This document shows, in pieces, positions 28,902 to 40,491 of a DNA stretch of 64,000 nucleotides (position 1 is the first letter of the stretch; the number at the start of each line of letters is the position of its first letter). Under the pieces are notes generated by a model, which did no database searches, was not told the DNA's origin, and worked only from the letters and a program-made list of their open reading frames with translations. The DNA lies in the NCBI RefSeq assembly GCF_000470315.2, contig NZ_CBRF02000022.1:1-64000 (forward strand), read 5' to 3'. The stretch is from Psychromonas sp. SP041. Its GTDB lineage: Bacteria; Pseudomonadota; Gammaproteobacteria; Enterobacterales; Psychromonadaceae. Made by a program: the position numbers and the translations under genes.

Positions 28902-29567
28902 ATGAACCATAAAGATTTAATCAATGCTTGCCAGTCTGACTGGAATGACTATACAAAGCACCCTTTTGTGATGCAATTAGGCAACGGAAGCTTAGCGCAA
29001 CCCTGCTTTTTACATTACCTAAAACAAGACTTTTTGTTCTTGAAGCAATATTCGCGTGCCTATGCATTAGCGATTTATAAAGCGAATACGTTAGCAGAAA
29101 TGCGTAAAGGCCTTGCGAGTGTGCAAGCATTGTTGAGCTTTGAGATTAATCACCACATCACTTACTGTGCAAATTGGGGATTAACCGAGGCTGATTTAGA
29201 AGCAGAAGATGAAGACTTTGGCACGGTCGCCTATACACGTTACGTTTTAGATACTGGCATGTCTGGCGATATTGTTGATCTTTATGTTGCGTTAGCACCT
29301 TGTTCAATTGGTTATGCTGAAATTGGTCGCTTATTAGCAAATGACAAAAACACTAAAATTGAGGGCAATGAATTTGCTAGTTGGATTGATTTATATAGTG
29401 GTGATGAGTTTCAACAAAGCATCATCGACAGCACCGAACATTTAGACCAATTACTCGCAGAGATTGATATCAATAGCCAACGTGGCCAGCACCTTCTAAA
29501 AGTATTCAGAACAGCGACTAGAATGGAAGTGGCTTTCTGGCAGCAAGGTTTAAATGCCGCGATTTAG
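28902..29567 (+). CDS. tenA: Aminopyrimidine aminohydrolase (TenA, thiaminase II)
   Basis: TenA hydrolyses aminomethylpyrimidine, a thiamin breakdown product, to HMP for salvage. 221 residues of an all-helical fold. The catalytic Cys is in APCSIGYAEIG (about 134), and the conserved Glu is near the C terminus in TRMEVAFWQ. The first part, FVMQLGNGSL...FLHYLKQDFLFLKQYSRAYALA, is typical. Its place after ThiXYZ fits the known route from imported pyrimidine precursor to HMP. Confidence 0.95.
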   Translation: MNHKDLINACQSDWNDYTKHPFVMQLGNGSLAQPCFLHYLKQDFLFLKQYSRAYALAIYKANTLAEMRKGLASVQALLSFEINHHITYCANWGLTEADLEAEDEDFGTVAYTRYVLDTGMSGDIVDLYVALAPCSIGYAEIGRLLANDKNTKIEGNEFASWIDLYSGDEFQQSIIDSTEHLDQLLAEIDINSQRGQHLLKVFRTATRMEVAFWQQGLNAAI

Positions 29568-29652
29568 CAAATACTGTATTAAGTTTTGTATTAAAGCCAC
29601 CTTGTATTAAAGAGATCTTGTCATAAATAAAACAGTGAGCGGAGGATTAACG

Positions 29653-30492
29653 ATGCAAACAATACCGAAAGAAGATACCCAGAAAGAAAGTATACAAAAA
29701 GAAAAAACCAAGCTAATTGTCGATGCGTTACACGCATTACGTACGCAAAAACCGTTAGTCGTCAACATTACTAATTATGTGGTTATGAACAATACAGCGA
29801 ATGCTTTATTAGCAATTGGTGCATCACCGATCATGGCACATTCTCGTCAAGAAATGGCTGAAATGATGTCATTTAGTGGTGCATTGGTTATTAATATCGG
29901 TACCCTAGATAGCCAATGGGTTCCGCGTATGATTTACGCGGTTGAACAAGCAAACGTACATGAAAAAGTCGTGATATTAGACCCCGTTGGTTGTGGTGCG
30001 AGTACATTACGTACGGAGACTTCGCGCCAAATAGCAGCATTGGCAAAACATTTAATTATTCGAGCAAATGCTTCTGAAATAATAGCGTTAGCCGGTGAAA
30101 AAGCGCAAAGCAAAGGTGTAGATTCACTTGATAGTAGTGAAATGGCCGTGGATGCCGCTCGCTACTTAACTGAAACTTATCATTGTAAGGTAGTTATTTC
30201 TGGCGAAGTCGATTACATCATTACCGCTGACAGTGAAATCACATTGCATAACGGTCATGCAATGATGCCAAGTATCACGGGAATGGGGTGTAGTTTAAGT
30301 GCTTTAACCGGCGCTTTTGCTGCGATTGGGGAAGACTCTGGTTTAGCCGCAGCCGCTATATTAGGTGTTGCAGGTGAAATTGCAGCAGAGCAATCCGCCG
30401 GCCCTGGCAGTTTACAAATGAATTTGCTTGATGTGTTATATCAATTAGATGCCACTGCTATTAATAAACGTTTAAAAATGACTGTAAAATAG
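29653..30492 (+). CDS. thiM: Hydroxyethylthiazole kinase
   Basis: ThiM phosphorylates hydroxyethylthiazole (THZ) to THZ-P, salvaging the thiazole half. I use ATG 29653 ([10 protein letters not shown], 279 residues) because a strong GGAGG site lies 7 bases before it; ATG 29635 overlaps that site. Family motifs: [50 protein letters not shown], and [16 protein letters not shown] with the catalytic Cys. The first about 25 residues are polar and variable. Confidence 0.96.
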   Translation: MQTIPKEDTQKESIQKEKTKLIVDALHALRTQKPLVVNITNYVVMNNTANALLAIGASPIMAHSRQEMAEMMSFSGALVINIGTLDSQWVPRMIYAVEQANVHEKVVILDPVGCGASTLRTETSRQIAALAKHLIIRANASEIIALAGEKAQSKGVDSLDSSEMAVDAARYLTETYHCKVVISGEVDYIITADSEITLHNGHAMMPSITGMGCSLSALTGAFAAIGEDSGLAAAAILGVAGEIAAEQSAGPGSLQMNLLDVLYQLDATAINKRLKMTVK

Positions 30493-30582
30493 TGGCTAAT
30501 TTAAAGGTGTTTTTTATTCTTCATGGAATATTAAGCGCCTTTATTAGGTACCATTACTCACTCTATTTTCAAGGAAAACACC

Positions 30583-31209
30583 ATGAACCCGTACCGCTTA
30601 TATTTAGTGACAGATGATCAGCAAGATCTACAAACACTAAAGCACGTTGTCAAAGAAGCCGTTGTAGGCGGTGTTACCATGGTACAAGTCCGAGAAAAAA
30701 GGGGTGATGTACGATCTTTTATTGTTCGCGCTCAAGCAATTAAAACTATTCTAAAAGGCACTAACGTAGCACTTATCATTAACGATCGTGTTGATGTCGC
30801 ATTAGCCGTTGATGCTGACGGAGTTCACTTAGGACAATCGGATATGCCCGCTGAATTAGCACGACAATTGATTGGCCCTAACAAGTTACTCGGCCTATCT
30901 ATTGAAAATGAACACCAGCTATTAGAAGCGAATGCACTCTCCTTGGATTACATTGGTTTAAGTGCAATTTTTGCAACACCAACTAAAACAGATACTAAAA
31001 AAGAATGGGGAATAGCAGGCTTAACGAATGCATTAACAAAAACAAATTTTCCAGTCGTTGCGATTGGCGGCATCAACCAAAGCAATTTAGATGACATTAT
31101 AAAAACCGGTGTTGATGGTGTCGCGTTAGTGTCTGCTATTTGCCATACAGATGATCCTAAATCGGCTGCTGCAGCCCTGTTAAAACAAATACACGCAGCT
31201 ATGCCATAA
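30583..31209 (+). CDS. thiE: Thiamine-phosphate synthase
   Basis: ThiE joins HMP-PP and THZ-P to make thiamin phosphate, the last joining step of the pathway. 208 residues, TIM barrel. Sites: MVQVREKRGD, LIINDRVDVALAVDADGVHLGQSD, GLSIENEHQ, YIGLSAIFATPTKTD, and VAIGGINQSN. Last gene of the salvage operon, 90 bases after thiM and preceded by CAAGGAAAACACC. Confidence 0.97.
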   Translation: MNPYRLYLVTDDQQDLQTLKHVVKEAVVGGVTMVQVREKRGDVRSFIVRAQAIKTILKGTNVALIINDRVDVALAVDADGVHLGQSDMPAELARQLIGPNKLLGLSIENEHQLLEANALSLDYIGLSAIFATPTKTDTKKEWGIAGLTNALTKTNFPVVAIGGINQSNLDDIIKTGVDGVALVSAICHTDDPKSAAAALLKQIHAAMP

Positions 31210-31530
31210 GCTTTTACAATCAAAGCACTTAACCACAAAGTTAAAGAGATAAAAAAGTTAAAAGAAGGTTAAGTCAAAAACCTTAAAATTAACAACTAAT
31301 TTTAACGGTCTGAGTTCTACATATTTTCACTTTCATCTATTCTTGTTGCCTTTCTTCGTGCCCTTCGTGTAGCGCAGCGCTTCGTGGTTAATATTTTTTA
31401 ATTTTTAAACTTTTTCTTTGCTTCTGACTTAATATTTTTCTATTCATGGCTCCTCAAACGCAGCATTTCTATTAAGAATAACTTACACTAATATTCATCT
31501 TGTTAATTAAATCGAAACCCTTGGCTGATT
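31210..31530. other. Intergenic region after the thiamin operon
   Basis: About 320 bases. It holds the phrase CTTCGTGCCCTTCGTG and CTTCGTGGTTAAT (31355-31390) near an oppositely oriented TTAACCACAAAG (31229-31240), which could form a long imperfect inverted repeat. No clear terminator for thiE is seen; the LysR promoter presumably lies near the right end. Confidence 0.4.
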
Positions 31531-32418
31531 ATGAATATCACACTTAAGCAATTACATGTCTTTATGACGATCACACAAGAAAAAACCCTAACCACGGCGG
31601 CAGAAAAGCTATTTTTAAGCAAACCAGCGGTGAGCATGGCATTAGCCGAATTAGAAAAACAACTTGGCCATAAACTGTTTGAGCGTACTAAGAATCGATT
31701 ATTAATTAATGAAATGGGGAGAGCCTTATTACCCTTAGCCGATGAACAATTAGAGCGTAGTAAGGCAATCACTAGTTTATTTGATAATCATAACTTCCAA
31801 GGAAAGCTAAGAATTGGTTCAAGTAACACAGTCGGCAATCATTTATTACCGGCTTTATTAGCGCAGTTTCGAGACATTAAAAATCATCAAGACCAGCTTC
31901 TATGTATTGATAACAGCACCACTATTGGCGAAAAGCTAAAAGAATACGAATTAGATATTGGGTTAGTTGAAGCTTTATTAGTGGATAAACAATTACATAT
32001 CGAACGTTGGATACAAGATGAAATGGTTGTGGTTGCGCCCCCTGAACATCCCTTAACCAGTAAAAAATCAATTACTGTAGAAGATTTAAATCACCAACAT
32101 TGGATATTACGAGAGCAAGGCTCGGGTACTCGTGACTTTTTTATTACGCACATTGGTCAGCATTTAACAGACCTAGACATTACCTTTGAACTGACGACTA
32201 CTGAAGCCATCATTAATTGCTGTGCAGCGGGTTTAGGGGTTTCTTGTATGTCACGAACAGCCGCTAGGCATGCACTGCAAGATAAACGCTTATGTACTCT
32301 ACCTATTGATATCGACATGTCTCGCGATCTTTATTTAGTGTGGCACAAAGATAAATACCAAAGCCCGATACTAAAAGAATTTATAGAATACGCACGACAA
32401 TGGAATTTGCCTTTTTAA
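31531..32418 (+). CDS. LysR-family regulator (CysB/YeiE-like)
   Basis: 295 residues. The N-terminal winged helix (1-60) reads MNITLKQLHVFMTITQEKTLTTAAEKLFLSKPAVSMALAELEKQL. The effector domain (about 90-290) opens LRIGSSNTVGNHLLPALL as in YeiE/CysB/CbbR-type proteins. It lies after the thiamin operon on the same strand but 320 bases away, so it is probably independent; target genes unknown. A strong terminator follows. Confidence 0.92.
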   Translation: MNITLKQLHVFMTITQEKTLTTAAEKLFLSKPAVSMALAELEKQLGHKLFERTKNRLLINEMGRALLPLADEQLERSKAITSLFDNHNFQGKLRIGSSNTVGNHLLPALLAQFRDIKNHQDQLLCIDNSTTIGEKLKEYELDIGLVEALLVDKQLHIERWIQDEMVVVAPPEHPLTSKKSITVEDLNHQHWILREQGSGTRDFFITHIGQHLTDLDITFELTTTEAIINCCAAGLGVSCMSRTAARHALQDKRLCTLPIDIDMSRDLYLVWHKDKYQSPILKEFIEYARQWNLPF

Positions 32419-32556
32419 ACGAGTGAGCGCCAGTAACTAATAGTGAAAGCAGGCAATAGGCTAAGTAACTAATAGGTTACACAGCGAGTAGATTAAGCAC
32501 TCAGTGAACTCACCTAAAAATAAAATAAGATAAAAAGTTCACCTAATGCAAATAAT

Positions 32557-32592
32557 AAAAAAGCTTGATGGGTTTCCCCATCAAGCTTTTTA
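32557..32592. terminator. Bidirectional terminator between LysR and EF-hand genes
   Basis: AAGCTTGATGGG (32561-32572) pairs perfectly with CCCATCAAGCTT (32577-32588), with an A-run before and a T-run after. It lies between two convergent genes. Confidence 0.92.
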
Positions 32593-32669
32593 GTTAATTA
32601 AACTATTTAATTAACTATTTAGTCATCACTATCTACTGATCGCAATGCTTCTCTTATAGCGAATGGTAC

Positions 32670-34142
32670 TTAAGCTTTCGAGTCAGCATATTTTTGTTGG
32701 AAAGCGGCAAACTCTGTATTTGATACTTTACCGTTACCATCAGTATCTAACATTTCAAATGTCGGACGCTTGTTACCTTTACGGTCTGCACGCTTTGCAT
32801 CTAATTCTTGAGCTGTTATTTTACCGTCAGCATTACCGTCAATTTTATCGAAGTTGTTAAGTAAACGCCCTTTTGCTTCGTCTTTAGTAATGGCACCGTC
32901 ATTATTTGCATCAATTGTTGAGAATGATACTTTTTGATCATGCTTACCTTTCTTCATGTTTTTAACTAATTCAAATTCAGCAGATGTAATAGAGCCATTT
33001 GCATCTGTATCTACTTTCTCAAAATGTTTAGCTAAACGACCTTTTGCTTCATCTTTAGTAATGGCACCGTCATTATTTGCATCAATTGTTGAGAATGATA
33101 CTTTTTGGTTATGCTTACCTTTCTTCATGTTTTTAACTAATTCAAATTCAGCAGATGTAATAGAGCCATTTGCGTCTGTATCTACTTTATCAAAATGTTT
33201 AGCTAAACGACCTTTTGCCTCATCTTTAGTGATAGCACCATCGCTGTTTGCATCTAATTTAGCAAAGCTAACTTCTTTATTACCTTTTTTATGACCTTTT
33301 CCTTTATGCATTTTTTGCATTTCTGAGAATTCAGCTTGAGTAATAACACCGTTTTTATCGCCATCGACTTTATCAAAATGTTTCGATAGGCGGCCTTTTG
33401 CTTCATCTTTTGTAATTTTACTATCGTTGTTTGTATCGAAAGAACCAAAGTCTAATTTATGATTGCCCTTGCCTTTATGCATTTTTTCTAAGGCTGCAAA
33501 TTCAGTTGTTGAAATAGAGCCGTTTGCATCACTGTCGATTTTATCAAAACCTTTTAACAAACGACCTTTTGCTTCATCTTTTGTAATTTGATTATCATTG
33601 TTTGCATCAATAGAACCGAAATCTAGTTTATGATTACCTTTGCCTTTATGCATTTTTTCTAAGGCTGCAAATTCAGTTGTTGAAATAGAACCGTTTGCAT
33701 CACTGTCGATTTTATCAAAACCTTTTAACAAACGACCTTTTGCTTCATCTTTAGTGATTTGACCATCTTTGTTAACATCGACTTTAACGAAGTCTACTTT
33801 ATGGTGACGCTTACCTTGCTTCATTTTTTTAGCTGCATCAAATTCAGCGCTAGAAATTGAACCATCATTATTTTTATCGAAATCAGCAAATGTAGGTTTT
33901 TTAGCTTCTCTCATTTTTTTCATTTCAGCAAACTCAGCTTCACTGATTAAATCATTGCTATCTGCATCAATTTTATCAAAATGCTTCGCTAATTTACCCG
34001 TCGCTTCTACGACACTAATTTGGCCATCTTTATTAAGATCGAACTTTGCAAAGTCATATTTAGCTGAGTTATTACCAGCAGCCATTGTTAGCGAACTTGA
34101 AACGATTAATGCAACACCACTTAAAATAAATAACTTTTTCAT
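32670..34142 (-). CDS. Exported calcium-binding protein with 16 EF-hand loops
   Basis: 490 residues. A signal peptide (MKKLFILSGVALIVSSSLTMAAG, about 1-23) sends it to the periplasm or beyond. I count 16 twelve-residue EF-hand loops of the type DxNxDGxIxxxE, from DLNKDGQISVVE near 35 to DTDGNGKVSNTE near the C terminus. Most form two-loop modules of 57 residues (DxxNDGxITKDEAKGRL / DxDANGSIxxxEF) joined by basic linkers (HKGKGNHK, KKGKHNQK). It probably binds many Ca2+ ions, as a buffer, sensor or matrix protein. GAGGTTTAT precedes the ATG. It lies downstream of the BaeSR-like genes on the same strand, 600 bases away. Confidence 0.92.
   Translation of the reverse strand: MKKLFILSGVALIVSSSLTMAAGNNSAKYDFAKFDLNKDGQISVVEATGKLAKHFDKIDADSNDLISEAEFAEMKKMREAKKPTFADFDKNNDGSISSAEFDAAKKMKQGKRHHKVDFVKVDVNKDGQITKDEAKGRLLKGFDKIDSDANGSISTTEFAALEKMHKGKGNHKLDFGSIDANNDNQITKDEAKGRLLKGFDKIDSDANGSISTTEFAALEKMHKGKGNHKLDFGSFDTNNDSKITKDEAKGRLSKHFDKVDGDKNGVITQAEFSEMQKMHKGKGHKKGNKEVSFAKLDANSDGAITKDEAKGRLAKHFDKVDTDANGSITSAEFELVKNMKKGKHNQKVSFSTIDANNDGAITKDEAKGRLAKHFEKVDTDANGSITSAEFELVKNMKKGKHDQKVSFSTIDANNDGAITKDEAKGRLLNNFDKIDGNADGKITAQELDAKRADRKGNKRPTFEMLDTDGNGKVSNTEFAAFQQKYADSKA
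32769..33797 (-). repeat. 171-bp tandem repeat array encoding EF-hand pairs
   Basis: Six two-loop modules, most of them exactly 57 codons long (one has a slightly longer linker and the last is shorter). Adjacent units at about 32900-33240 and at 33450-33790 are nearly identical in DNA, pointing to recent duplication of single units. Confidence 0.88.
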
Positions 34143-34510
34143 ATAAACCTCTTTTTTACTTAGAATATAAAGCTCTCTTCTGAGCCGATGTAGAGACTAT
34201 AGATAAGCATTGTGTAGAGAATATGGATAAAAAAAGGAGTTAACTCTTTTGCTGGATTTCTAGGGATATAATTTAAACGAGTAAAAAATCAAATAGGTCA
34301 TAAAGGAAGTAAGTAGGAATTCTATAAAATGTTAACAGGTGATATTAATAATACAACCAATAACACTTAACCAAGATCGAGCATACAAATGAAGCACATT
34401 AAAAAATAACTAAAGTGGCATCACCTAACACTCGCCCCTAAAGCCAAATACCTAATACTCCATTTATAAAGCTAACCTTCAAAAAATGTATCAATATAGG
34501 CTTTAAAATT
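34143..34510. other. Intergenic region upstream of the EF-hand gene
   Basis: About 370 AT-rich bases carrying the promoter side of the EF-hand gene. I see no gene, RNA or clear regulator site. Confidence 0.4.
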
Positions 34511-34672
34511 ATACCAATCTAAGTCATTATCTAGCCATTTATGCTTGTTAAAATGAAGCCTAACTTCGTTGTTGATTTTGTAATGAGAATAACGAGTTAC
34601 TGCAATCAACGTATTGCTATTATCCATTTTCCCTAACGCCTAAATAGACCATTTACTTATCCAGATTGGTAT
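34511..34672. mobile_element. MITE-B copy 1
   Basis: 162 bp bounded by ATACCAATCT and AGATTGGTAT, perfect 10-base inverted ends with weaker pairing inward. Its core (TAACTTCGTTGTTGATTTTG, TGAGAATAAC) aligns with the reverse complement of the core of the 161-bp element at 62476-62636, so the two are one family inserted in opposite orientations. It has no coding capacity and sits between the BaeR-like and EF-hand genes. Confidence 0.75.
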
Positions 34673-34680
34673 TAATGGAA

Positions 34681-34725
34681 CCAGCGACCTGCTTATTAAA
34701 AATGCAGGTTTATTCAAATCGCTGG
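34681..34725. other. Nested inverted repeats after baeR
   Basis: CCAGCG...CGCTGG encloses CCTGC...GCAGG. It lies 24 bases past the stop of the response-regulator gene and may act as its terminator, though no T-run follows on the minus strand. Confidence 0.4.
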
Positions 34726-34748
34726 TTTACTGGCTATGATGAGAGCAA

Positions 34749-35417
34749 CTACAGAGCAAATTTGTAACCGACACCGTAGATAGATTGAATGCAATCAACC
34801 TCTGCATCAACGTTTTGAATTTTGCGACGTAAGTTTTTAATATGACTATCGATAGTTCTATCTGTCACTACACGGTTATCTGAGTAGATTTGAGTCATTA
34901 ACTGCTCTCGACTAAAGACTTGCTCTTTATGTTGGTGAAAATGCGATAGAAGGCGAAATTCAGCACGTGTTAAGCTAACTTCTTTGCCTTTCACTAATAC
35001 TTGCATCGTACTTTCATTAATACTTAATATTTTATCAACCATTTTAATTTCATCGGTTGAGCGGCGTAGGATATTTTTGACTCTTACAACGACCTCTCTT
35101 GGGCTATACGGCTTACAAATATAATCATCCGCACCTAGCTCCAAACCAATTAAGCGATCAATCTCATCGATTCTAGCGGTCGCCATTACCACTGGAATAT
35201 CGGTAAAAGTACGTAACTCTCTGTAAATATCTAATCCATTTTTCCCTGGTAACATTAAATCTAAGATTAATAAATCAACTGGATTTTGTTTAACCCATTC
35301 AATCACCTGCGAACCATCAGTAATAATATGAGTGATTAAACCAGACTGAGTAAGATACTCGCCTAAGACTTGCGCTAATGATTCTTCATCTTCCACAATT
35401 AAAACATGCTGTGACAT
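34749..35417 (-). CDS. baeR: OmpR-family response regulator (BaeR-like)
   Basis: 222 residues. The receiver domain (1-115) has the phospho-acceptor Asp in LLILDLMLPGKNG (about 53), acidic pocket VEDEE, and Lys in YICKPYSPRE. The C-terminal winged helix (130-222) reads LTRAEFRLLSHFHQHKEQVFSREQLM...RTIDSHIKNLRRKI. VMATARIDEIDRLIGLELGADDYICKPYSPREVV closely resembles BaeR, the envelope-stress regulator. Pairs with the kinase gene 13 bases upstream. Confidence 0.9.
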   Translation of the reverse strand: MSQHVLIVEDEESLAQVLGEYLTQSGLITHIITDGSQVIEWVKQNPVDLLILDLMLPGKNGLDIYRELRTFTDIPVVMATARIDEIDRLIGLELGADDYICKPYSPREVVVRVKNILRRSTDEIKMVDKILSINESTMQVLVKGKEVSLTRAEFRLLSHFHQHKEQVFSREQLMTQIYSDNRVVTDRTIDSHIKNLRRKIQNVDAEVDCIQSIYGVGYKFAL

Positions 35418-35430
35418 TGTAATTCCTTTA

Positions 35431-36825
35431 TTAACTCTCTGAGATAGGTAGATAAATAGTAATAGTTAATCCACCTAAAGCTGAATGTGTTGCTATCATT
35501 TCACCTTGATGTGCTTTTACAATTGTTTGGCAAATGGATAACCCTAAACCAGAACCGCCACTCAAACGACTGCGAGACTCGTCAACACGATATAAACGTT
35601 CAAACAATTTAGGTAAAGCCTGATCGGGCACACCTGGTGCGCTGTCTTCAATACATATTTGAAGCTGCTGCTTATTTTGTTTTAATTTAACCTGTAATAA
35701 TCCCGGCGCATCGGTGTAACGTAAACTGTTCTCTAGTAAGTTAGAGAACAACTGTGTTAATGATTTTTTATCGCCTTTAATATAAACAGGCTTTTTAAGG
35801 TTAAAGTCACTTTGTAATTGAATTTGCTTTTCTTGGCAACGTAATTGGTATTGTGAACAACTCGTTGCTAGCACTTGTTGTACGTCAACAGACTCAGCCA
35901 AATCAAACTGCACTCCTGCATCAGACAACGACAGCTGATATAAATCATTTACTAATTGGCTCAAGTTTTGTACTTGGTTATGTAATGAATCAATATACTT
36001 AGGCTCTGGCTTACGAATGCCATCCTGTAATGCTTCTATTTCACTTTTTAAGACAGAAATAGGAGTACGTAATTCATGAGAAATATCGGCTAACCATTGC
36101 TCTCTATTTTCTTTTTGACGCAATAGGCTGCTACTTAATTCATTAAATCGTAACGATAGCGCCGCTAATTCGTCTTCTCCTTTAACGTCTATTTGCGTTA
36201 AGTAATCACCTTCTTGTAATGAATTTGCTGCATTTTCAAGACGCTTTAAAGGCGTTAAAAAGTGCCTAACTAACAACAAAGCTAAGGTAAATGACAGCAA
36301 CGTTACCCATAAAACAATCCACATTAAATTATATTGTTGTTGATGATAGAAAGTACTCTCAAGCTCCCCTGGAATAACGTAACGCTTTTGTGTTGTCACC
36401 CAACCCACGGTTTTTTGTTGGTATATAACAGGCACTTTAATAATTTCATTTGTCGATTTAGATTTTCTTTGACTAAAAATCGGCTGATCGTTTTCATCCA
36501 ACACGACGATACGTTTAAACAAACGTCTTATAAGCTCTTTTCGCGCCTTTTTAGGTTCATTGCCATCGCCTCTTGGACGATTAAATACCTGTGATAATAC
36601 GCTTAACATCGTATCAGGCGTTAACCCTTGCCAGCCATTTTGCTCAGAGTAATAAGGTGCAATATATTCAGAGACAATTTCTAATCGCTCCTCTTCCCCA
36701 TGATTTAGATACTTTTGTAGACCAGTTTGAAAACTGTCGTTAATAGACCACGCCATTCCCAGCACCATCAAAGCACTAATAAATAACATCGAGAATAGAA
36801 TTTTTTTGAATAAAGTAAGACGCAT
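35431..36825 (-). CDS. baeS: Sensor histidine kinase (BaeS-like)
   Basis: Inner-membrane kinase partner of the adjacent regulator. I choose ATG 36825 (MRLTLFKKILFSML, 464 residues) because AAAAGGG lies before it; the ATG at 36861 adds 12 unlikely residues. Two membrane segments (about 8-28 and 165-185) flank a periplasmic sensor domain; a HAMP domain follows (RHFLTPLKRLENAANSL). The phospho-acceptor His is in DISHELRTPISVL, the N box in NLLENSLRYTD, and G boxes in GSGLGLSICQTIV. Similar to BaeS, but the signal sensed here is unknown. Confidence 0.9.
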   Translation of the reverse strand: MRLTLFKKILFSMLFISALMVLGMAWSINDSFQTGLQKYLNHGEEERLEIVSEYIAPYYSEQNGWQGLTPDTMLSVLSQVFNRPRGDGNEPKKARKELIRRLFKRIVVLDENDQPIFSQRKSKSTNEIIKVPVIYQQKTVGWVTTQKRYVIPGELESTFYHQQQYNLMWIVLWVTLLSFTLALLLVRHFLTPLKRLENAANSLQEGDYLTQIDVKGEDELAALSLRFNELSSSLLRQKENREQWLADISHELRTPISVLKSEIEALQDGIRKPEPKYIDSLHNQVQNLSQLVNDLYQLSLSDAGVQFDLAESVDVQQVLATSCSQYQLRCQEKQIQLQSDFNLKKPVYIKGDKKSLTQLFSNLLENSLRYTDAPGLLQVKLKQNKQQLQICIEDSAPGVPDQALPKLFERLYRVDESRSRLSGGSGLGLSICQTIVKAHQGEMIATHSALGGLTITIYLPISES

Positions 36826-36989
36826 CAGCACCCTTTTCACTAAAATGAATGAAATAAACATTGTTAACTTTAACGCAAAGCAGCTTGATTGAGGTTATTA
36901 TTTTTTAATTTTTCGTTAAATTAGTTTAATCGCAACATCTAATAGCACTTTTCATTTATCGGATAAATTGAGGATACTCTGAGAAATTA

Positions 36990-37035
36990 ATACCAATTAC
37001 ATTAAATAAGCATTCTAAATTTTGCGCAAAAAAAA
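36990..37035. repeat. Isolated MITE-B end
   Basis: ATACCAATTACATTAAATAA followed by a GCGCAAAAAA block matches the left about 46 bases of the element at 62476, including its GCGCAGGAAAAA. No partner end is nearby, so this looks like a remnant fused to the icd terminator. Confidence 0.6.
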
Positions 37036-37063
37036 GCCACTAAGTGAATCACTTAATGGCTTT
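37028..37063 (-). terminator. Terminator of icd
   Basis: On the minus strand AAGCCATTAAGTG pairs with CACTTAGTGGCTT and is followed by TTTTTTG. It lies about 70 bases past the icd stop. Confidence 0.85.
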
Positions 37064-37132
37064 ATGGATACTCACGTTATAAAACGTTTACGTTGAGCTT
37101 TCCCCACTCAACATAATGACTACAATCGAAAA

Positions 37133-39667
<2,535 letters not shown>

Positions 39668-40369
39668 GTGAATCAACCTCCAATAAATAAAACCAATAAC
39701 AAATTTAAAGCAGACTCAACAGCAAGTAAGCGATCTGGTAAAAAACCTACTCACTTTAATGTAAAAAAAGCAGCGCATAAAAAGTTTGTACCGAAAAAGG
39801 TACTACCTAAGTCAATGCAAAAAGTAGTCTTATTTAACAAACCCTTTGATGTATTAAGTCAATTTACCGATGAAGGTAATGAAGATTCAATGCGTGAAAC
39901 ATTAAAAGACTATATTGATATTCCAAATATCTATGCTGCAGGGCGCTTAGACAGAGATAGCGAAGGTTTATTAGTATTAACCAATGATGGACAACTTCAA
40001 TCAGAGATTACCCAACCAGGTAAAAAGACAGAAAAGACTTATTGGGTACAAGTTGAAGGTGCACCTAGCGAAGCTGACTTAGATAAGTTACGCAAAGGCG
40101 TTAAATTAAAAGATGGCATGACCATGCCAGCAAAAGTAAAAATAATGGATAACCCTGATATTTGGGAACGTTACCCTGCAATTCGTGAACGCGCTAATAT
40201 TCCAACAACGTGGTTAAGCATTACCATATCAGAAGGTCGTAACCGCCAAGTGCGTCGTATGACTGCTAACATCGGCTTTCCAACGTTACGTTTAATACGT
40301 TACTCCATTGGCGAATGGACAATTAAAGGCTTAGCTAACGGTACTTACACCGTGCTTAAAAATACTTAA
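39668..40369 (+). CDS. rluE: 23S rRNA pseudouridine synthase (RluE-like)
   Basis: Makes a pseudouridine in 23S rRNA (position 2457 in E. coli). 233 residues starting with GTG, preceded by AAGGGCAACAA. A basic N-terminal extension of about 50 residues leads to the catalytic domain: [15 protein letters not shown], the catalytic Asp in [29 protein letters not shown], and GRNRQVRRM. No S4 domain, as in RluE. Confidence 0.92.
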   Translation: MNQPPINKTNNKFKADSTASKRSGKKPTHFNVKKAAHKKFVPKKVLPKSMQKVVLFNKPFDVLSQFTDEGNEDSMRETLKDYIDIPNIYAAGRLDRDSEGLLVLTNDGQLQSEITQPGKKTEKTYWVQVEGAPSEADLDKLRKGVKLKDGMTMPAKVKIMDNPDIWERYPAIRERANIPTTWLSITISEGRNRQVRRMTANIGFPTLRLIRYSIGEWTIKGLANGTYTVLKNT

Positions 40370-40372
40370 CAC

Positions 40373-40405
40373 AAAACTAGCCATTGATAGTGAATGGCTA
40401 GTTTT
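40373..40405 (+). terminator. Terminator of rluE
   Basis: AAAACTAGCCATT pairs perfectly with AATGGCTAGTTTT. It starts 4 bases after the rluE stop. Confidence 0.85.
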
Positions 40406-40435
40406 AGCGAAACTAAGTTAAGTTCGCTTATATTA

Positions 40436-40472
40436 ACAATAACGATGCTATGAAATACGTCATCGTTATTGT
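40436..40472 (-). terminator. Possible terminator of murI
   Basis: ACAATAACGATG and CATCGTTATTGT form a 12-bp perfect stem 20 bases past the murI stop. The T-run on the minus strand is weak, hence the lower confidence. Confidence 0.5.
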
Positions 40473-40491
40473 CGATTGCTATAAAGCTTGC

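Noticed and set aside
32956-33294. 112-codon plus-strand frame opposite the EF-hand repeats
   Set aside because: It arises from the antisense of the 171-bp repeats and merely repeats itself.
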